A DNA stretch of 64,000 nucleotides from Pseudarcicella hirudinis (GCF_900115665.1 NZ_FOXH01000001.1:1-64000), one strand, 5' to 3'; shown: positions 42,522 to 52,973, counted from the first letter of the stretch. The notes: generated by a model from the sequence alone, not told the origin. Program-made: numbers and translations.

Positions 42522-44168
42522 ATGAAAAAATTACTACTCATTTTTGGGCTATTGTCAGTTAATCAATTGGCAAATGCCCAGAATGCCTATCAGAATCACA
42601 GCCAGCTTACTTCAAGGTTAAAAGCTTTATCTGCCAGGTACGGCACAAATGCCTCCGTTCAGTCTATTGGAAAGAGTAAAGGCGGAAGGGATATCTGGGC
42701 TTTAACCATCGGAAAGGGAAATGTTTCTCAGAAACCTGCCATCGCCATTATTGCCGGGGTGGATGGGGCCCATCTGGCCGGAACGGAATTAGCGGTTCAG
42801 CTGGCAGAAAAGCTGCTTGGTTCAGCCAGTGATTCTGTTGCAAAATTATTTGATACCAAAACTTTTTATATCGTTCCGGGAGTTAATCCGGACGCACAGG
42901 AACAATATGCTGCCAAAGTTAAATTTGAACGCAGCGGTAATGATACAGATACTGATGATGACCGTGATGGCAGGATGAATGAAGATCCTTTTGAAGACCT
43001 TAACGGAGACGGATTAATTACCCAGATCAGAGTGGAAGATCCTGCCGGAACATATATTCTAAGTAAGGATGATCCGAGGGTATTAATTAAGGCCGATCCG
43101 GCAAAAGGTGAAATTGGAAAATACCTTTTAATTACAGAAGGTTTTGATAACGATAAAGACGGTTTATTTAATGAAGACGGGGTTGGTGGTGTAAATATCG
43201 ATAAAAACACAACGTATGATTACCCTATCTTTGTAGCTGGTTCCGGAGAATATGCTGCCTCAGAGCCGGAAACGAGAGCTATTCTTGACTTTTTGTACAA
43301 GAATATTAACATTTTTGCCGTGCTGACTTTCGGGCCGGGTAATAACCTTACCGAAGCAGTGAAATTTGACAAATCGAAAACAACGAAAAGAATTATTACC
43401 GGTGTGCTGGAGAAAGATGCCGCAGTGGGAGAACTGGTTTCTAAATTATACAATTCCAAAACCGGCCTGAAAGATGCTCCAGTACTGCCTTTGACAAAAG
43501 GAAGTCTGGCGCAAACCATTTACTATCATTATGGACGGTTTAGCTTTGCCACACCGGGATGGTGGACACCAAAAACACTGGCTCCAAAAGATACCAGTAA
43601 GAAAGAATCACCTAAAGTACCTGCCACTGAAAATGAAGATATTAAATATCTGAAATGGGCTGAAGCACAGAAAATTCCAAATGTTTTTGTGAACTGGCAG
43701 GCAGTAAAGCATCCTGATTTTGCTGATAAAAAAGCTGAAGTAGGTGGAATTGCTCCTTTTGTGAAGTGGAACCCTCCGGTTAGTTTTCTGGCTGAAACTG
43801 CAGACAAACATTTGAAATTTTTAACCGCACTGGCAAACCAGATGCCGGAAATTCAATTGTTGAATGTACAATCCGAAGCGGTTTCTGCCGGACTTACCCG
43901 TATAACAGTACAAGTAATAAACAAAGGTTTGCTGCCTACTTCTGCTGAAATAGGAGATAAAGTAAGATGGGCTCAGAAGATTAAAACAGAGTTGAAATTG
44001 TCTGGGAATCAGGCTATTGTTTCCGGAAGGAAAATCAATTTAAGAAATGCGCTGGCTTCGGGAGAAGTGCAGGAATATACCTGGCTGATCAGTGGAAGCG
44101 GTTCCGTAACGATTGAGTCAGGGGTTCCGACGGCCGGGAGTAAAACGGTTTCTGTAAATCTTAAATAA
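42522..44168 (+). CDS. M14 carboxypeptidase-like protein lacking metal ligands
   Basis: A 548-residue secreted protein (signal peptide residues 1-20, ANAQ). It aligns along its length with the M14 peptidase encoded next. The zinc motif HxxE is replaced by D81-G-A-H84, the third ligand region has no His (NIFAVLTFGPGNN), and the catalytic Glu region reads FSFATPGWW. All four key residues are gone while the fold motifs (GKSKGGRDIWALTIG, GTELAVQLAEKLL) stay. Acidic DxDxDG-type inserts (near residues 155-185 and 225-240) are shared with the neighbour. It is probably a binding or regulatory partner of the active paralogue, 62 bases downstream. Confidence 0.88.
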   Translation: MKKLLLIFGLLSVNQLANAQNAYQNHSQLTSRLKALSARYGTNASVQSIGKSKGGRDIWALTIGKGNVSQKPAIAIIAGVDGAHLAGTELAVQLAEKLLGSASDSVAKLFDTKTFYIVPGVNPDAQEQYAAKVKFERSGNDTDTDDDRDGRMNEDPFEDLNGDGLITQIRVEDPAGTYILSKDDPRVLIKADPAKGEIGKYLLITEGFDNDKDGLFNEDGVGGVNIDKNTTYDYPIFVAGSGEYAASEPETRAILDFLYKNINIFAVLTFGPGNNLTEAVKFDKSKTTKRIITGVLEKDAAVGELVSKLYNSKTGLKDAPVLPLTKGSLAQTIYYHYGRFSFATPGWWTPKTLAPKDTSKKESPKVPATENEDIKYLKWAEAQKIPNVFVNWQAVKHPDFADKKAEVGGIAPFVKWNPPVSFLAETADKHLKFLTALANQMPEIQLLNVQSEAVSAGLTRITVQVINKGLLPTSAEIGDKVRWAQKIKTELKLSGNQAIVSGRKINLRNALASGEVQEYTWLISGSGSVTIESGVPTAGSKTVSVNLK

Positions 44169-44230
44169 AGAAAATCTGATTTCTGCCGGATAAATAATTT
44201 CAGGTTTGATTTCAATAACCAGCATTCAAA

Positions 44231-45976
44231 ATGAAAAAATATATTTTTCTATTCTTTTTGTCATGTTCATTTTCGGTTTTTTCTCAGGAAAAAGCACAGA
44301 ATGATGACCTTATTGGGCTAAGAGCCATAGGCTCTCCTGCTAACCCGAAAGTTAAAATGTCGTGGAATCATTACAATGACTACGCCATGATTTCCAGATT
44401 CTGTCAGGATCTGGCTAAAGCCTATCCTGACCTTGTGAAAATTGAATCTATGGGTAAGTCGTATCAGGGACGTGATATGTGGGTTTTAACTATCACAGAT
44501 TTTAGAACCGGAACGGCAAACCGTAAACCAGGATTTTATATCGACGGCAATATCCATTCCAATGAGATTCAGGGAACAGAGGTTTCAATGTACACTGCCT
44601 GGTATCTGGCCGAAAGTTTTGCAAGTGTTCCTTTTGTAAAGCAATTATTACAGGATAAGGTTTTTTATATTACGCCAACAATTAACCCTGATGCTCGTGA
44701 GGATTTCCTGAAAAACCCGAATAATGCTAATTCTCCCCGTTCAGGCATGATGGCGCTGGATGATGACGGAGATGGTGTGGCTGATGAGGATAAATATGAT
44801 GACCTCGACGGAGATGGTAACATTGTTTTGATGAGAAGGAAGTCGGCAACCGGAAGATGGAAAATTGATCCTGAGAATCCTCAGCGTATGATTCAGGTTA
44901 AGCAGGATGAAAAGGGCGATTATGAAATGCTGGGCTATGAGGGACTCGATAATGATGGAGACGGTCAGGTGAATGAAGATGTAACAGGATATTATGATCC
45001 GAACAGAGACTGGGGCTGGAACTGGCAGCCGGATTATATTCAAAGAGGGGCACTTTACTATCCCGGAACGCTTCCTGAAACGAAGAATATCAAGAACTTT
45101 GTTATGAATCATCCCAATATCGCCGGAGCGCAGAGTTACCATAATTACGGAGGAATGTTTCTGAGAGGTCCGGGTGCAGAGGAAGATGCGCCGTTTTATG
45201 TAGCCCAGGATGCCGCAGTGTATGATTATTTTGGCAAAATCGGAGAGAAGATGAACCCTGGGTATAAATATTTCGTGATTTACAAAGATTTATATACAGT
45301 TTACGGCGGAGAAATAGACTGGATGGCTTTAGGAAGAGGAATTTTTACTTTCTCGACAGAACTACTTACGTCATATAAGTTATTCAATAAAAATACTGAA
45401 GAAGGACGTTATCAGAACAATGAATTTGACGAGTTCAGCAAGCTTTTACTTTTTGATGATGCTTATGTTACCTGGAAACCATTTAAACATCCTCAATATG
45501 GTGATATTGAGATCGGGGGGCCTAAGAAAAACTATGTAAGAGCTCACCCTGGTTTTATGCTGGAAGAAGATGCGCACCGCAACATGGCTTTTACGATTCT
45601 TCATGCTTCACAGATGCCTAAACTGGAAGTACTGGATTTAAAACAAAAACCTCTGGCTGGCGGATTGACGGAAATTACAGCAACGATATTTAATCAGAAG
45701 GTAATTCCTACGCATTCTGCTCATGACGTAAAATACAAAATAGAGCGTCCTGACTATATTACCTTGAAAAACGCAAATGTAGTAGCAGGCATGCTGGTTG
45801 AAAATGAAGATTTGAATATTACCAAAGAACAGAAATTTACCCCTCAGACTTTGGAAGTTACTAATATCTCCGGTCTGGGTAATGTAAAAGTACGCTGGAT
45901 TGTGAAGGGCAAAAGTGATAGATATACCGTGGAAGTGGATAGTGCCAAAGGCGGGTTAGCCAGCAAAACGTTCTGA
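44231..45976 (+). CDS. M14 family zinc carboxypeptidase
   Basis: A 581-residue secreted protein (signal peptide to about residue 19). GKSYQGRDMWVLTITD is followed by DGNIHSNEIQGTE with zinc ligands His109 and Glu112. SYHNYGG supplies His304, and FSTELLTS supplies the catalytic Glu377, so the centre is complete. Two acidic inserts (DDDGDGVADEDKYDDLDGDG and LDNDGDGQVNED) look like calcium-binding loops. C-terminal beta domain about 485-581. It would trim C-terminal residues from peptides or peptidoglycan stems in the periplasm or outside. Cotranscribed with the pseudo-peptidase; a strong terminator follows. Confidence 0.93.
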   Translation: MKKYIFLFFLSCSFSVFSQEKAQNDDLIGLRAIGSPANPKVKMSWNHYNDYAMISRFCQDLAKAYPDLVKIESMGKSYQGRDMWVLTITDFRTGTANRKPGFYIDGNIHSNEIQGTEVSMYTAWYLAESFASVPFVKQLLQDKVFYITPTINPDAREDFLKNPNNANSPRSGMMALDDDGDGVADEDKYDDLDGDGNIVLMRRKSATGRWKIDPENPQRMIQVKQDEKGDYEMLGYEGLDNDGDGQVNEDVTGYYDPNRDWGWNWQPDYIQRGALYYPGTLPETKNIKNFVMNHPNIAGAQSYHNYGGMFLRGPGAEEDAPFYVAQDAAVYDYFGKIGEKMNPGYKYFVIYKDLYTVYGGEIDWMALGRGIFTFSTELLTSYKLFNKNTEEGRYQNNEFDEFSKLLLFDDAYVTWKPFKHPQYGDIEIGGPKKNYVRAHPGFMLEEDAHRNMAFTILHASQMPKLEVLDLKQKPLAGGLTEITATIFNQKVIPTHSAHDVKYKIERPDYITLKNANVVAGMLVENEDLNITKEQKFTPQTLEVTNISGLGNVKVRWIVKGKSDRYTVEVDSAKGGLASKTF

Positions 45977-45988
45977 TTTTGCCAACTC

Positions 45989-46041
45989 CGTGGAAGCCTG
46001 AGAATATATCAACCGGATATGGTCTCAGGCTTCCACGTTTT
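45989..46041 (+). terminator. Intrinsic terminator after the M14 pair
   Basis: A perfect 15-bp stem CGTGGAAGCCTGAGA/TCTCAGGCTTCCACG with a 19-base loop and TTTTA tail. Its core GAAGCCTGAGA is shared with the terminator at 55931. Confidence 0.85.
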
Positions 46042-46199
46042 AAAAAAGACTATTTCCTCAATAAGTAAAAGTCTTGAAAATTTCCTTTTTATTCAGAGAA
46101 TAGTCTATTTTGTCATTAGAAAACACTACTTTTACGCTTTCTTTATTTTCGGGATTCAATAATGAATTTGTCTTTTCATCTCTTAATATCAGATTAAAG

Positions 46200-46784
46200 A
46201 TGGCCCAGATGTTTCGTGCTTATACAGACTCAGAGCTGATTGCTTTAGTGAAATCGAATGAAGTAAAGGCTTTTGATGAGCTTTACCGAAGGTATTTCAA
46301 TAAATTGTATAATCATGCCTATGAAAAACTTCATGACAGATTTATGGCCCAGGAAACGGTTCAGGATCTTTTTGTTGAATTCTGGCAAAAAAGACATGAA
46401 ATAGAAATTTCCCAGTCAGTTCCGGCCTATTTGTTTATTTCCATCCGCAACCTGGCTATTAATCAGTTAAAAAAACAACTCGCCTACCAGAAGCATACCG
46501 AAAAATTCTCCCTCCTGAAAGGTGATAGCACCAATGAAACCAATGAGCAGATTGCAATCAACGATCTTCAGGAATCCTATCATCAGGCTTTAGCCCATCT
46601 CCCGGAAAAATGCCGTGAAGTATTCACGCTAAGCAGAAATGGCTATTCAAATGTTGAAATAGCCGAAAAACTTGGCATTTCTCCCAAAACCGTAGAACAA
46701 CATATTACCAAAGCACTTCGCATCATGCGATTGTTGCTGAAAACGCATATGAATCTGCTCTGGCTTTTTCTTTTTGTAAAATAA
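46200..46784 (+). CDS. ECF RNA polymerase sigma factor (Bacteroidota Sus type)
   Basis: A 194-residue protein from the ATG at 46200; the reading back to 46110 has no conserved sequence. Region 2 is FDELYRRYFNKLYNHAYEKLHDRFMAQETVQDLFVEFWQKR. Region 4 is LPEKCREVFTLSRNGYSNVEIAEKLGISPKTVEQHITKAL. It belongs to the group that partners FecR anti-sigma factors and SusC receptors with an STN domain. It should be released by the FecR protein downstream when the receptor at 48084 binds ligand, then direct polymerase to this locus. Confidence 0.94.
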   Translation: MAQMFRAYTDSELIALVKSNEVKAFDELYRRYFNKLYNHAYEKLHDRFMAQETVQDLFVEFWQKRHEIEISQSVPAYLFISIRNLAINQLKKQLAYQKHTEKFSLLKGDSTNETNEQIAINDLQESYHQALAHLPEKCREVFTLSRNGYSNVEIAEKLGISPKTVEQHITKALRIMRLLLKTHMNLLWLFLFVK

Positions 46785-46878
46785 TTTAAAATTTTTCCAT
46801 TCAGACTAAGGGTAAACACTTTCGGGAACTGACATAGATACAAAAGGAATTCATTCAAGAAAACTTTGTACTTTTTGC

Positions 46879-47907
46879 ATGCAGAATAAAAATCAGATTG
46901 ACCCGGAGCTGCTCAATAAATACCTGGAAGGAAAATGTTCTGAGGAGGAAACAAAATTCGTAGAAAACTGGTACAATTCCATTCAGGGAAATAAAGATTA
47001 TTTATCCGCACTTTCTGCACTTGACCGCAGTGTACTGGAAGCAGAAACGCTTGATAATATACATCAACGTTTAGACCTGACAGTTCACGGAGAAAGGCAG
47101 GTTTTCCGCTTTAATAAATCCCTGGCCTGGTCTCTGGGAATAGCTGCTTCTGTATTGCTGGTTCTCGGGATTTTATGGATATATAATCCTGAAAGGCAAT
47201 TGGGAGATACCTTGCTTTCTAAGGTTTCGGGAGAGAACGTTAAAATGATTCGCTTTGTCAATACCCAGACTCAGCTGTTTCAATACCACCTTCCGGATGG
47301 TACAAAAGTCTGGCTGCATCCACAGGCGGCAATAGAATATCCCGAGGCTTTTGAAGCAAATGAGCGAAAAGTTTCTTTTAAAGGAGAAGGATTCTTTGAG
47401 GTTTTCCGGGATGCAAAAAGACCTTTTTATATCAAAAGTGATAACATGCTTATCCGTGTATTGGGTACCAGTTTTAACGTTAAAGCAAAACCCAATCAGT
47501 CTATTTTTAATGTATCAGTTGTAACCGGAAGCGTTTCGGTAAAAGGGATAAAAGATGATAGTAAAAACCTCGGAGTTATTCTGAAACCCAGAGAAGAGGT
47601 TTTTTATGACATAAAGTCCAACAGATTAACCGTTTCAAGAATTGCTGAAAAACCACAGAGAGAAATTTATGAACCTGTTTCAATCCAGTTCAATGAAACT
47701 CCGGTTAAAGAGGTACTGGAACAGTTAGAGAAGAAATTTAATGTAAAAATAGAAGTATTCAATCAGGCTGTTTTTAAATGCCGTTTGACTGCTGATTTCA
47801 ATAATCAATCATTGCCCGTAATTCTTGAGTTACTCTGTACTTCGTTAGATGCCACCTACACGTTTTCGGAAGGAACTTTGATTTTAGAAGGAGCGGGATG
47901 TGATTAA
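46879..47907 (+). CDS. FecR family anti-sigma factor
   Basis: A 342-residue inner-membrane protein. The N-terminal cytoplasmic sigma-binding part is residues 1-75, one membrane helix follows at about 77-97 (SLAWSLGIAASVLLVLGILW), and the periplasmic FecR domain (VSFKGEGFFEVFRDAKRPFYI, RVLGTSFNVKAKP) and C-terminal DUF4974 (VSIQFNETPVKEVLEQLEKKFNVKIEV) close the protein. The TonB-coupled STN domain of the neighbouring SusC is its expected contact. The motif TACTTTTTG lies just before the ATG, so a separate promoter cannot be ruled out. Confidence 0.95.
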   Translation: MQNKNQIDPELLNKYLEGKCSEEETKFVENWYNSIQGNKDYLSALSALDRSVLEAETLDNIHQRLDLTVHGERQVFRFNKSLAWSLGIAASVLLVLGILWIYNPERQLGDTLLSKVSGENVKMIRFVNTQTQLFQYHLPDGTKVWLHPQAAIEYPEAFEANERKVSFKGEGFFEVFRDAKRPFYIKSDNMLIRVLGTSFNVKAKPNQSIFNVSVVTGSVSVKGIKDDSKNLGVILKPREEVFYDIKSNRLTVSRIAEKPQREIYEPVSIQFNETPVKEVLEQLEKKFNVKIEVFNQAVFKCRLTADFNNQSLPVILELLCTSLDATYTFSEGTLILEGAGCD

Positions 47908-48027
47908 TATTTTCCCATAAAAATATGATCGTAAGAAAAGCCAAGCCCCCACCCTAAAAAACAGGCGTGTGCCACCACGCCCATTATCCGATTTTTAAAT
48001 TTCACTCCCTGAAATAACCCTTAGTCC

Positions 48028-48035
48028 TACCTTTG
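48028..48035 (+). promoter_or_regulatory. -7 box of the susCD operon
   Basis: TACCTTTG fits TAnnTTTG exactly, 49 bases before the ATG at 48084. It suggests the operon also has a housekeeping promoter rather than relying on the ECF factor alone. Confidence 0.5.
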
Positions 48036-48083
48036 GGTCGGGAGCTCCATGTTTTATCCGTTAAATATCAGACCATCAAAATT

Positions 48084-51000
48084 ATGCAAAAAATTACAAT
48101 TAATCAGTCAATTAATTGGCTAAAAATTATGCGTATCAGTTTGTTACAATGGGTTTTTATCGTTACGCTGGCAAGTGTAAGCTATGCCCGTGAAAGTGCT
48201 GCCCAGGCTGTGTTGAATACTGAAATAAGTATTAATCTGAATAATGTTTCCCTGAAAGAAGCTTTTAATCTTATTCAGGAAAAAACACATGTCAAATTTG
48301 TTTATAGTACAAGGATCAGACTGGATGAGAAAGTAAGTCTTTCCGTAGAAAATGTGCGGCTGATGCTTGTACTGAATCGTTTATTGCAATCGAAGAATAT
48401 TGAATACCGGGTAATAAATGAACAAATCGTTCTGACAAAAAGTAAGGAAAAAAGGGCTTCCATAGAGCCTGTTCTGCTCGACGGTGAGAACGTGATCGAT
48501 ATCCTGGATATTTCCGTTAAAGGAAAAGTTACAGATGCCCAGACTCATGAACCGCTGCCGGGAGTAAATATCATAATAAAGGGTACGCAGAAAGGAGTGA
48601 TCTCAAATAGTGAAGGGAATTTCTCAATTGCGGTACCTGGTAAGAATAGTGTGCTGGTTTTCAGTTCGGTAGGGTATCAGATTATGGAAGTGCCTGTTGA
48701 AAATAAGACACAGATAAATGTAAGTTTAAAGACCGATAATACCTCGCTCAATGAAGTTGTAGTGGTAGGTTACGGCACTCAGAAGAAGACGGACCTTACC
48801 GGAGCGGTTTCAACGGTTTCGGTAGATGAAATGAAGAAAGTGGCAGTTACTTCATTGGATCAGGCATTACAGGGCCGGGCAGCAGGTGTACAGATTACAC
48901 AAAATTCGGCCGCACCCGGAGCTACCACAACCATCAGAATCAGAGGAGGTAACTCTATTCAGGGAGATAATGAGCCGCTTTATGTGATTGACGGAATCCC
49001 TTTTAAAAACGACGGAGCAGATAACAGTACCAGTTTTAATGTATTAAGTACCCTGAATCCAAGTGACATAGAGTCGATCAGTGTTTTAAAAGATGCTTCT
49101 TCTACTGCAATTTATGGCTCGAGAGGAGCAAACGGAGTAATTATTGTTACCACCAAAAGAGGAAAAGCGGGAAAATCAACCATCAATTTTGAAACTTATT
49201 ATGGTACACAAAGTGTAAGAAAGAAATATGGCGTACTGAATGCTTCTCAATATGCTGCTTTTGTAAATGATGCCAATACCAATGATGGCCGCCCGGCAGT
49301 TTATACTCCGGATCAGGTAGCTGCTTTCGGACAGGGAACCGACTGGCAGGATCAGATTTTCAGGTCTGCCCCCATTGCTAATTATCAGCTTACCATGACC
49401 GGGGGAGACGAAAGAACTCAATATGCTATTTCAGGAGGATATTTTACCCAGAAAGGGATTGTCGTAAATTCAGACTTCAACCGTTATTCCTTCAGAGTTA
49501 ACCTGGACAGAAAACTGACCGACAAAATAAAGGTAGGAACCAGTCTGAATATCAGCCGTACTTATACCAATCAGGCCAGAACTGGTGGCGACCTGGGAAG
49601 TGCAGGGCTGGTAACCATGAATGCGCTTCAGTTTCCTCCGATTCTGCCGGTTTATAATCCTGACGGGACTTACCTTGTAAACAGCCCTTTATTGACTTTT
49701 ATTGCCGATAACCCTGCTGCACTTGTAAATGATAGCCGGAGTATTAATACCTCGAACCGGATATTCGGAAATGTATTTGGTGAATATCAGGTGATTAATG
49801 GGTTGACTTTAAAAGTGTTATTTGGAATAGATGGCATTATTTCCAAGCTTGACAGCTATCTTCCCAGAAGTGTGCAGAGCGGGTTGTCTCAGGGTGGGGC
49901 AGGTTATATTGGAAACAGCCAGTCAATCACCTGGTTAAATGAAAACCTGCTGACTTATTCCAAAACACTTGCAAAAGATCATAACCTGACAGTGTTACTG
50001 GGATTTACCCAGCAGGCTAATCGTGTGGAAAATTCTTCTGCTTCTGCCCGCAACTTCGTAAATGACAACCTGGGTTCCGGAAATCTTGGTTCCGGTTCAG
50101 TACCTCTTATTCCTTCTTCAGGTATCGGAACATGGGGACTGCAATCTTATCTGGCCAGAGTAAATTACGCCTGGAAAGAAAAATACCTTTTTACAGCTTC
50201 TCTGAGGTCAGACGGTTCTTCAAGATTCGGAGCTAATAAAAGATACGGATATTTCCCTTCTGCTGCTTTCGCCTGGAGGGCTTCTGAGGAGTCTTTTATG
50301 AAAAACGCCACTTATATCAGCGATCTGAAAGTCAGAACTTCTATTGGTACTACCGGAAATCAGGACGGCATTGGAAATTATCCTGCCAACTCATTGCTGG
50401 GAACACAGAATTATATTCTGGGAGGAGCTGTTTCGACAGGTATCGGCCCTTCGCAGGTAGCGAATCCCGATTTATCATGGGAGACTACTACTCAGTCTGA
50501 CTTTGGTATTGACGTAGGTTTCCTGAAAAACAGGTTTACACTTACCGCCGATGTTTACCTGAAAAGAACCAGAGACCTTTTGTTAAATGTCACGATTCCG
50601 AGTACTTCCGGATATACCAGCGCACTGAAAAATATCGGGGAAGTTGAGAATAAAGGGATTGAAATAGGAATTTCATCCAGAAACCTTACCGGAGCATTCA
50701 AATGGACAACAGATTTTAACTATGCTTCTAATCAGAATACTGTATTGTCAATCGGGGGAGCTCCACAGATTTTTGCAGGACAAGTAGCTAATATTGCCCA
50801 GAATGTCAATTCAGGAATTATCAGAGTAGGTGAGCCATTAGGTTCTTTCTACGGATATGTTACGAATGGCCTTTATCAGAGTGCTGATGAAGTGGCGGCT
50901 TTATCTGATCCGCTTGGAAAGAAACCGGGAGACAGAAAATATATGGACCTGAACGGTGATAAGAAAATTGATGATAATGACCGGACAATCATCGGAAGAG

Positions 51001-51500
51001 CACAGCCTAAATTTATCGGAGGTATTACAAACACGTTTTCTTATAAAGGTCTTGAACTTACAGTATTTCTTCAGGGAGTATATGGCAACAGCATACTGAA
51101 TGCCAATCGGTTTGAGCTGGAATACCTGAGTGGTACAAATAACCAGGATATTGATGTGCTGAACCGCTGGACTCCGACAAATACAAATACCGATATTCCA
51201 AGAGCCACAGCCAGCAGACCAGCTAACCGGATTTCTACCCGTCAGATTGAAGACGGTTCTTATCTGAGATTGAAAAATGTTCAATTAGCTTATAATTTTC
51301 CAGATACTATTCTTGACAAATTAAAACTGAGATCCCTGCGGGTATATGCAACTGCACAGAACTTTGTTACCTGGACGGCCTATTCAGGTTATGATCCGGA
51401 GGTGAACCGTTTTGGACAGGATGGACGCAGTCAGGGATTTGACTACGGAAGTTATCCCGCAGCCAAAACATTAATGTTTGGGTTAAATGTAGGTTTCTAG
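48084..51500 (+). CDS. SusC/RagA family TonB-linked receptor with STN domain
   Basis: A 1138-residue protein from the ATG at 48084; the TTG at 48033 lies in the promoter. Signal peptide to about residue 43 (ARESAAQA). The STN domain (about 50-125, ISINLNNVSLKEAFNLIQEK) links it to the FecR/ECF pair. A carboxypeptidase-regulatory domain (KGKVTDAQTHEPLPGVNIII) is followed by the SusC motif NEVVVVGYGTQKKTDLTGAV, a plug with IRIRGGNSIQGDNEPLYVID, and a barrel of normal length. It imports a large ligand with the SusD partner. The ligand is not identifiable from the neighbours. Confidence 0.96.
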   Translation: MQKITINQSINWLKIMRISLLQWVFIVTLASVSYARESAAQAVLNTEISINLNNVSLKEAFNLIQEKTHVKFVYSTRIRLDEKVSLSVENVRLMLVLNRLLQSKNIEYRVINEQIVLTKSKEKRASIEPVLLDGENVIDILDISVKGKVTDAQTHEPLPGVNIIIKGTQKGVISNSEGNFSIAVPGKNSVLVFSSVGYQIMEVPVENKTQINVSLKTDNTSLNEVVVVGYGTQKKTDLTGAVSTVSVDEMKKVAVTSLDQALQGRAAGVQITQNSAAPGATTTIRIRGGNSIQGDNEPLYVIDGIPFKNDGADNSTSFNVLSTLNPSDIESISVLKDASSTAIYGSRGANGVIIVTTKRGKAGKSTINFETYYGTQSVRKKYGVLNASQYAAFVNDANTNDGRPAVYTPDQVAAFGQGTDWQDQIFRSAPIANYQLTMTGGDERTQYAISGGYFTQKGIVVNSDFNRYSFRVNLDRKLTDKIKVGTSLNISRTYTNQARTGGDLGSAGLVTMNALQFPPILPVYNPDGTYLVNSPLLTFIADNPAALVNDSRSINTSNRIFGNVFGEYQVINGLTLKVLFGIDGIISKLDSYLPRSVQSGLSQGGAGYIGNSQSITWLNENLLTYSKTLAKDHNLTVLLGFTQQANRVENSSASARNFVNDNLGSGNLGSGSVPLIPSSGIGTWGLQSYLARVNYAWKEKYLFTASLRSDGSSRFGANKRYGYFPSAAFAWRASEESFMKNATYISDLKVRTSIGTTGNQDGIGNYPANSLLGTQNYILGGAVSTGIGPSQVANPDLSWETTTQSDFGIDVGFLKNRFTLTADVYLKRTRDLLLNVTIPSTSGYTSALKNIGEVENKGIEIGISSRNLTGAFKWTTDFNYASNQNTVLSIGGAPQIFAGQVANIAQNVNSGIIRVGEPLGSFYGYVTNGLYQSADEVAALSDPLGKKPGDRKYMDLNGDKKIDDNDRTIIGRAQPKFIGGITNTFSYKGLELTVFLQGVYGNSILNANRFELEYLSGTNNQDIDVLNRWTPTNTNTDIPRATASRPANRISTRQIEDGSYLRLKNVQLAYNFPDTILDKLKLRSLRVYATAQNFVTWTAYSGYDPEVNRFGQDGRSQGFDYGSYPAAKTLMFGLNVGF

Positions 51501-51533
51501 ACAGTTTAAATTTGACAAAATCATTTGAGAGAT

Positions 51534-52973
51534 ATGAAAAACATAACAATACTTTCATTATTCATATTAATATCAGGACTGGCATCATCCTGTGAGGTGT
51601 TGAACCAGAAACCGGAATCCAGTTTTATGCCGGATAATTTCTATAAAAATTCGGCCGATGCTATTGCTGCCATGAGCAGTACTTATGACCCGTTAAATTC
51701 CCCGAACATGTATGGTCAGGTTATGTGGATTATTCAGGATCAATCTACCGATGATGCTGAATGGGGAAATGGAAGAAACACAGCAAATCAGGCTAAAAAT
51801 GATCTGGATAAGTATACTTTTACGCCCACTACGTCCACATTTCAATCATTATGGACAACTGTTTATCAGGGTATTAACAGATCTAATGCAGTTATAGGCA
51901 GAGTGCCGGCTATTTCGATGGATACAGATTTAAAGAACCGTTTGATTGCAGAAGCTAAGTTTATGCGTGGTTTTTACTATTTCACCCTGGTCAGACTTTT
52001 TGGAGGAGTGCCTTTGGTACTGAAGGAAACAACTTCTTTGAATGACCTGGCTGTTGCCCGGGAAACAGATGAAAATGTGTATAAACAGATTATTCAGGAT
52101 TTTACCGAAGCAGAGAATGTCCTGCCTGTAAGTTATTCGGGAGCCGATAAAGGCAGAGCTACCAAAGGAGCAGCAAAGGCTTTTCTGGCAAAAGTTTATC
52201 TTACCCGTCAGGAATGGGCGAAATCTTCTGCCAAAGCGAAAGAAGTAATAGATCTTGGCGTTTACGACCTCTGGACAAATTATGCAGATGCTTTTGTCAT
52301 CGGAAATAAAAACGGGAAAGAGGCTGTTTTCGAGGTGCAGGCACTTGGCGGAGGTTTTGGAGAAGGTAGTTTTATGGCCGGATATATGCGTCCGACCTTT
52401 GATAAAGTTAACGGAGTGGGAGGTTTCGGAGATGACCCGGCTACCGAAAACCTATATAATGCTTACAAACCGACAGACAAACGCCGGGATATTACACTGC
52501 GACTTTATTCTGCTACCGGAAACCCCGCTGCGCCTGCCAGTGTAATTTATCCCTGTTATGTAGCAAAATACCTTGATCCTTCATCTACTTCTCAGGGAGA
52601 TGGCAGTAATAATTATCCGATTATCCGCTACTCAGATGTATTGCTGATGTATGCAGAAGCACTTAATGAGCAAGCTGCTAATAATTCCGAAGCATATAAA
52701 AGCATTAACCGGATTCGCAGCAGAGCGGGTTTAGCAAACCTTACAGAAAATCTTAGTCAGGCGCAGTTCCGCGACAGCGTTTTAGTAGAAAGAAGGCTGG
52801 AACTGGCATTTGAAGGCCATCGTCGCTATGATCTGATGAGAACCAAACGTCTTTTAAGTGCTATGAAAGCTCAGAATCCCTCTATTCTTGTGGAGGACAG
52901 ACATTATTTATTGCCGATTCCTCAGGGAGAAAGAGATGTGAATCCTAAACTGGAACAGAATCCCGGATATTAA
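51534..52973 (+). CDS. RagB/SusD family nutrient-binding lipoprotein
   Basis: A 479-residue lipoprotein (lipobox LASSC in the first 25 residues) of the TPR-rich SusD fold. ISMDTDLKNRLIAEAKFMRGFYYFTLVRLFGGVPLVL is the standard SusD helix block. The C-terminus has RYSDVLLMYAEALNE and VLVERRLELAFEGHRRYDLMR. It caps the SusC barrel as a hinged lid. It starts 33 bases after the receptor stop. Confidence 0.95.
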   Translation: MKNITILSLFILISGLASSCEVLNQKPESSFMPDNFYKNSADAIAAMSSTYDPLNSPNMYGQVMWIIQDQSTDDAEWGNGRNTANQAKNDLDKYTFTPTTSTFQSLWTTVYQGINRSNAVIGRVPAISMDTDLKNRLIAEAKFMRGFYYFTLVRLFGGVPLVLKETTSLNDLAVARETDENVYKQIIQDFTEAENVLPVSYSGADKGRATKGAAKAFLAKVYLTRQEWAKSSAKAKEVIDLGVYDLWTNYADAFVIGNKNGKEAVFEVQALGGGFGEGSFMAGYMRPTFDKVNGVGGFGDDPATENLYNAYKPTDKRRDITLRLYSATGNPAAPASVIYPCYVAKYLDPSSTSQGDGSNNYPIIRYSDVLLMYAEALNEQAANNSEAYKSINRIRSRAGLANLTENLSQAQFRDSVLVERRLELAFEGHRRYDLMRTKRLLSAMKAQNPSILVEDRHYLLPIPQGERDVNPKLEQNPGY

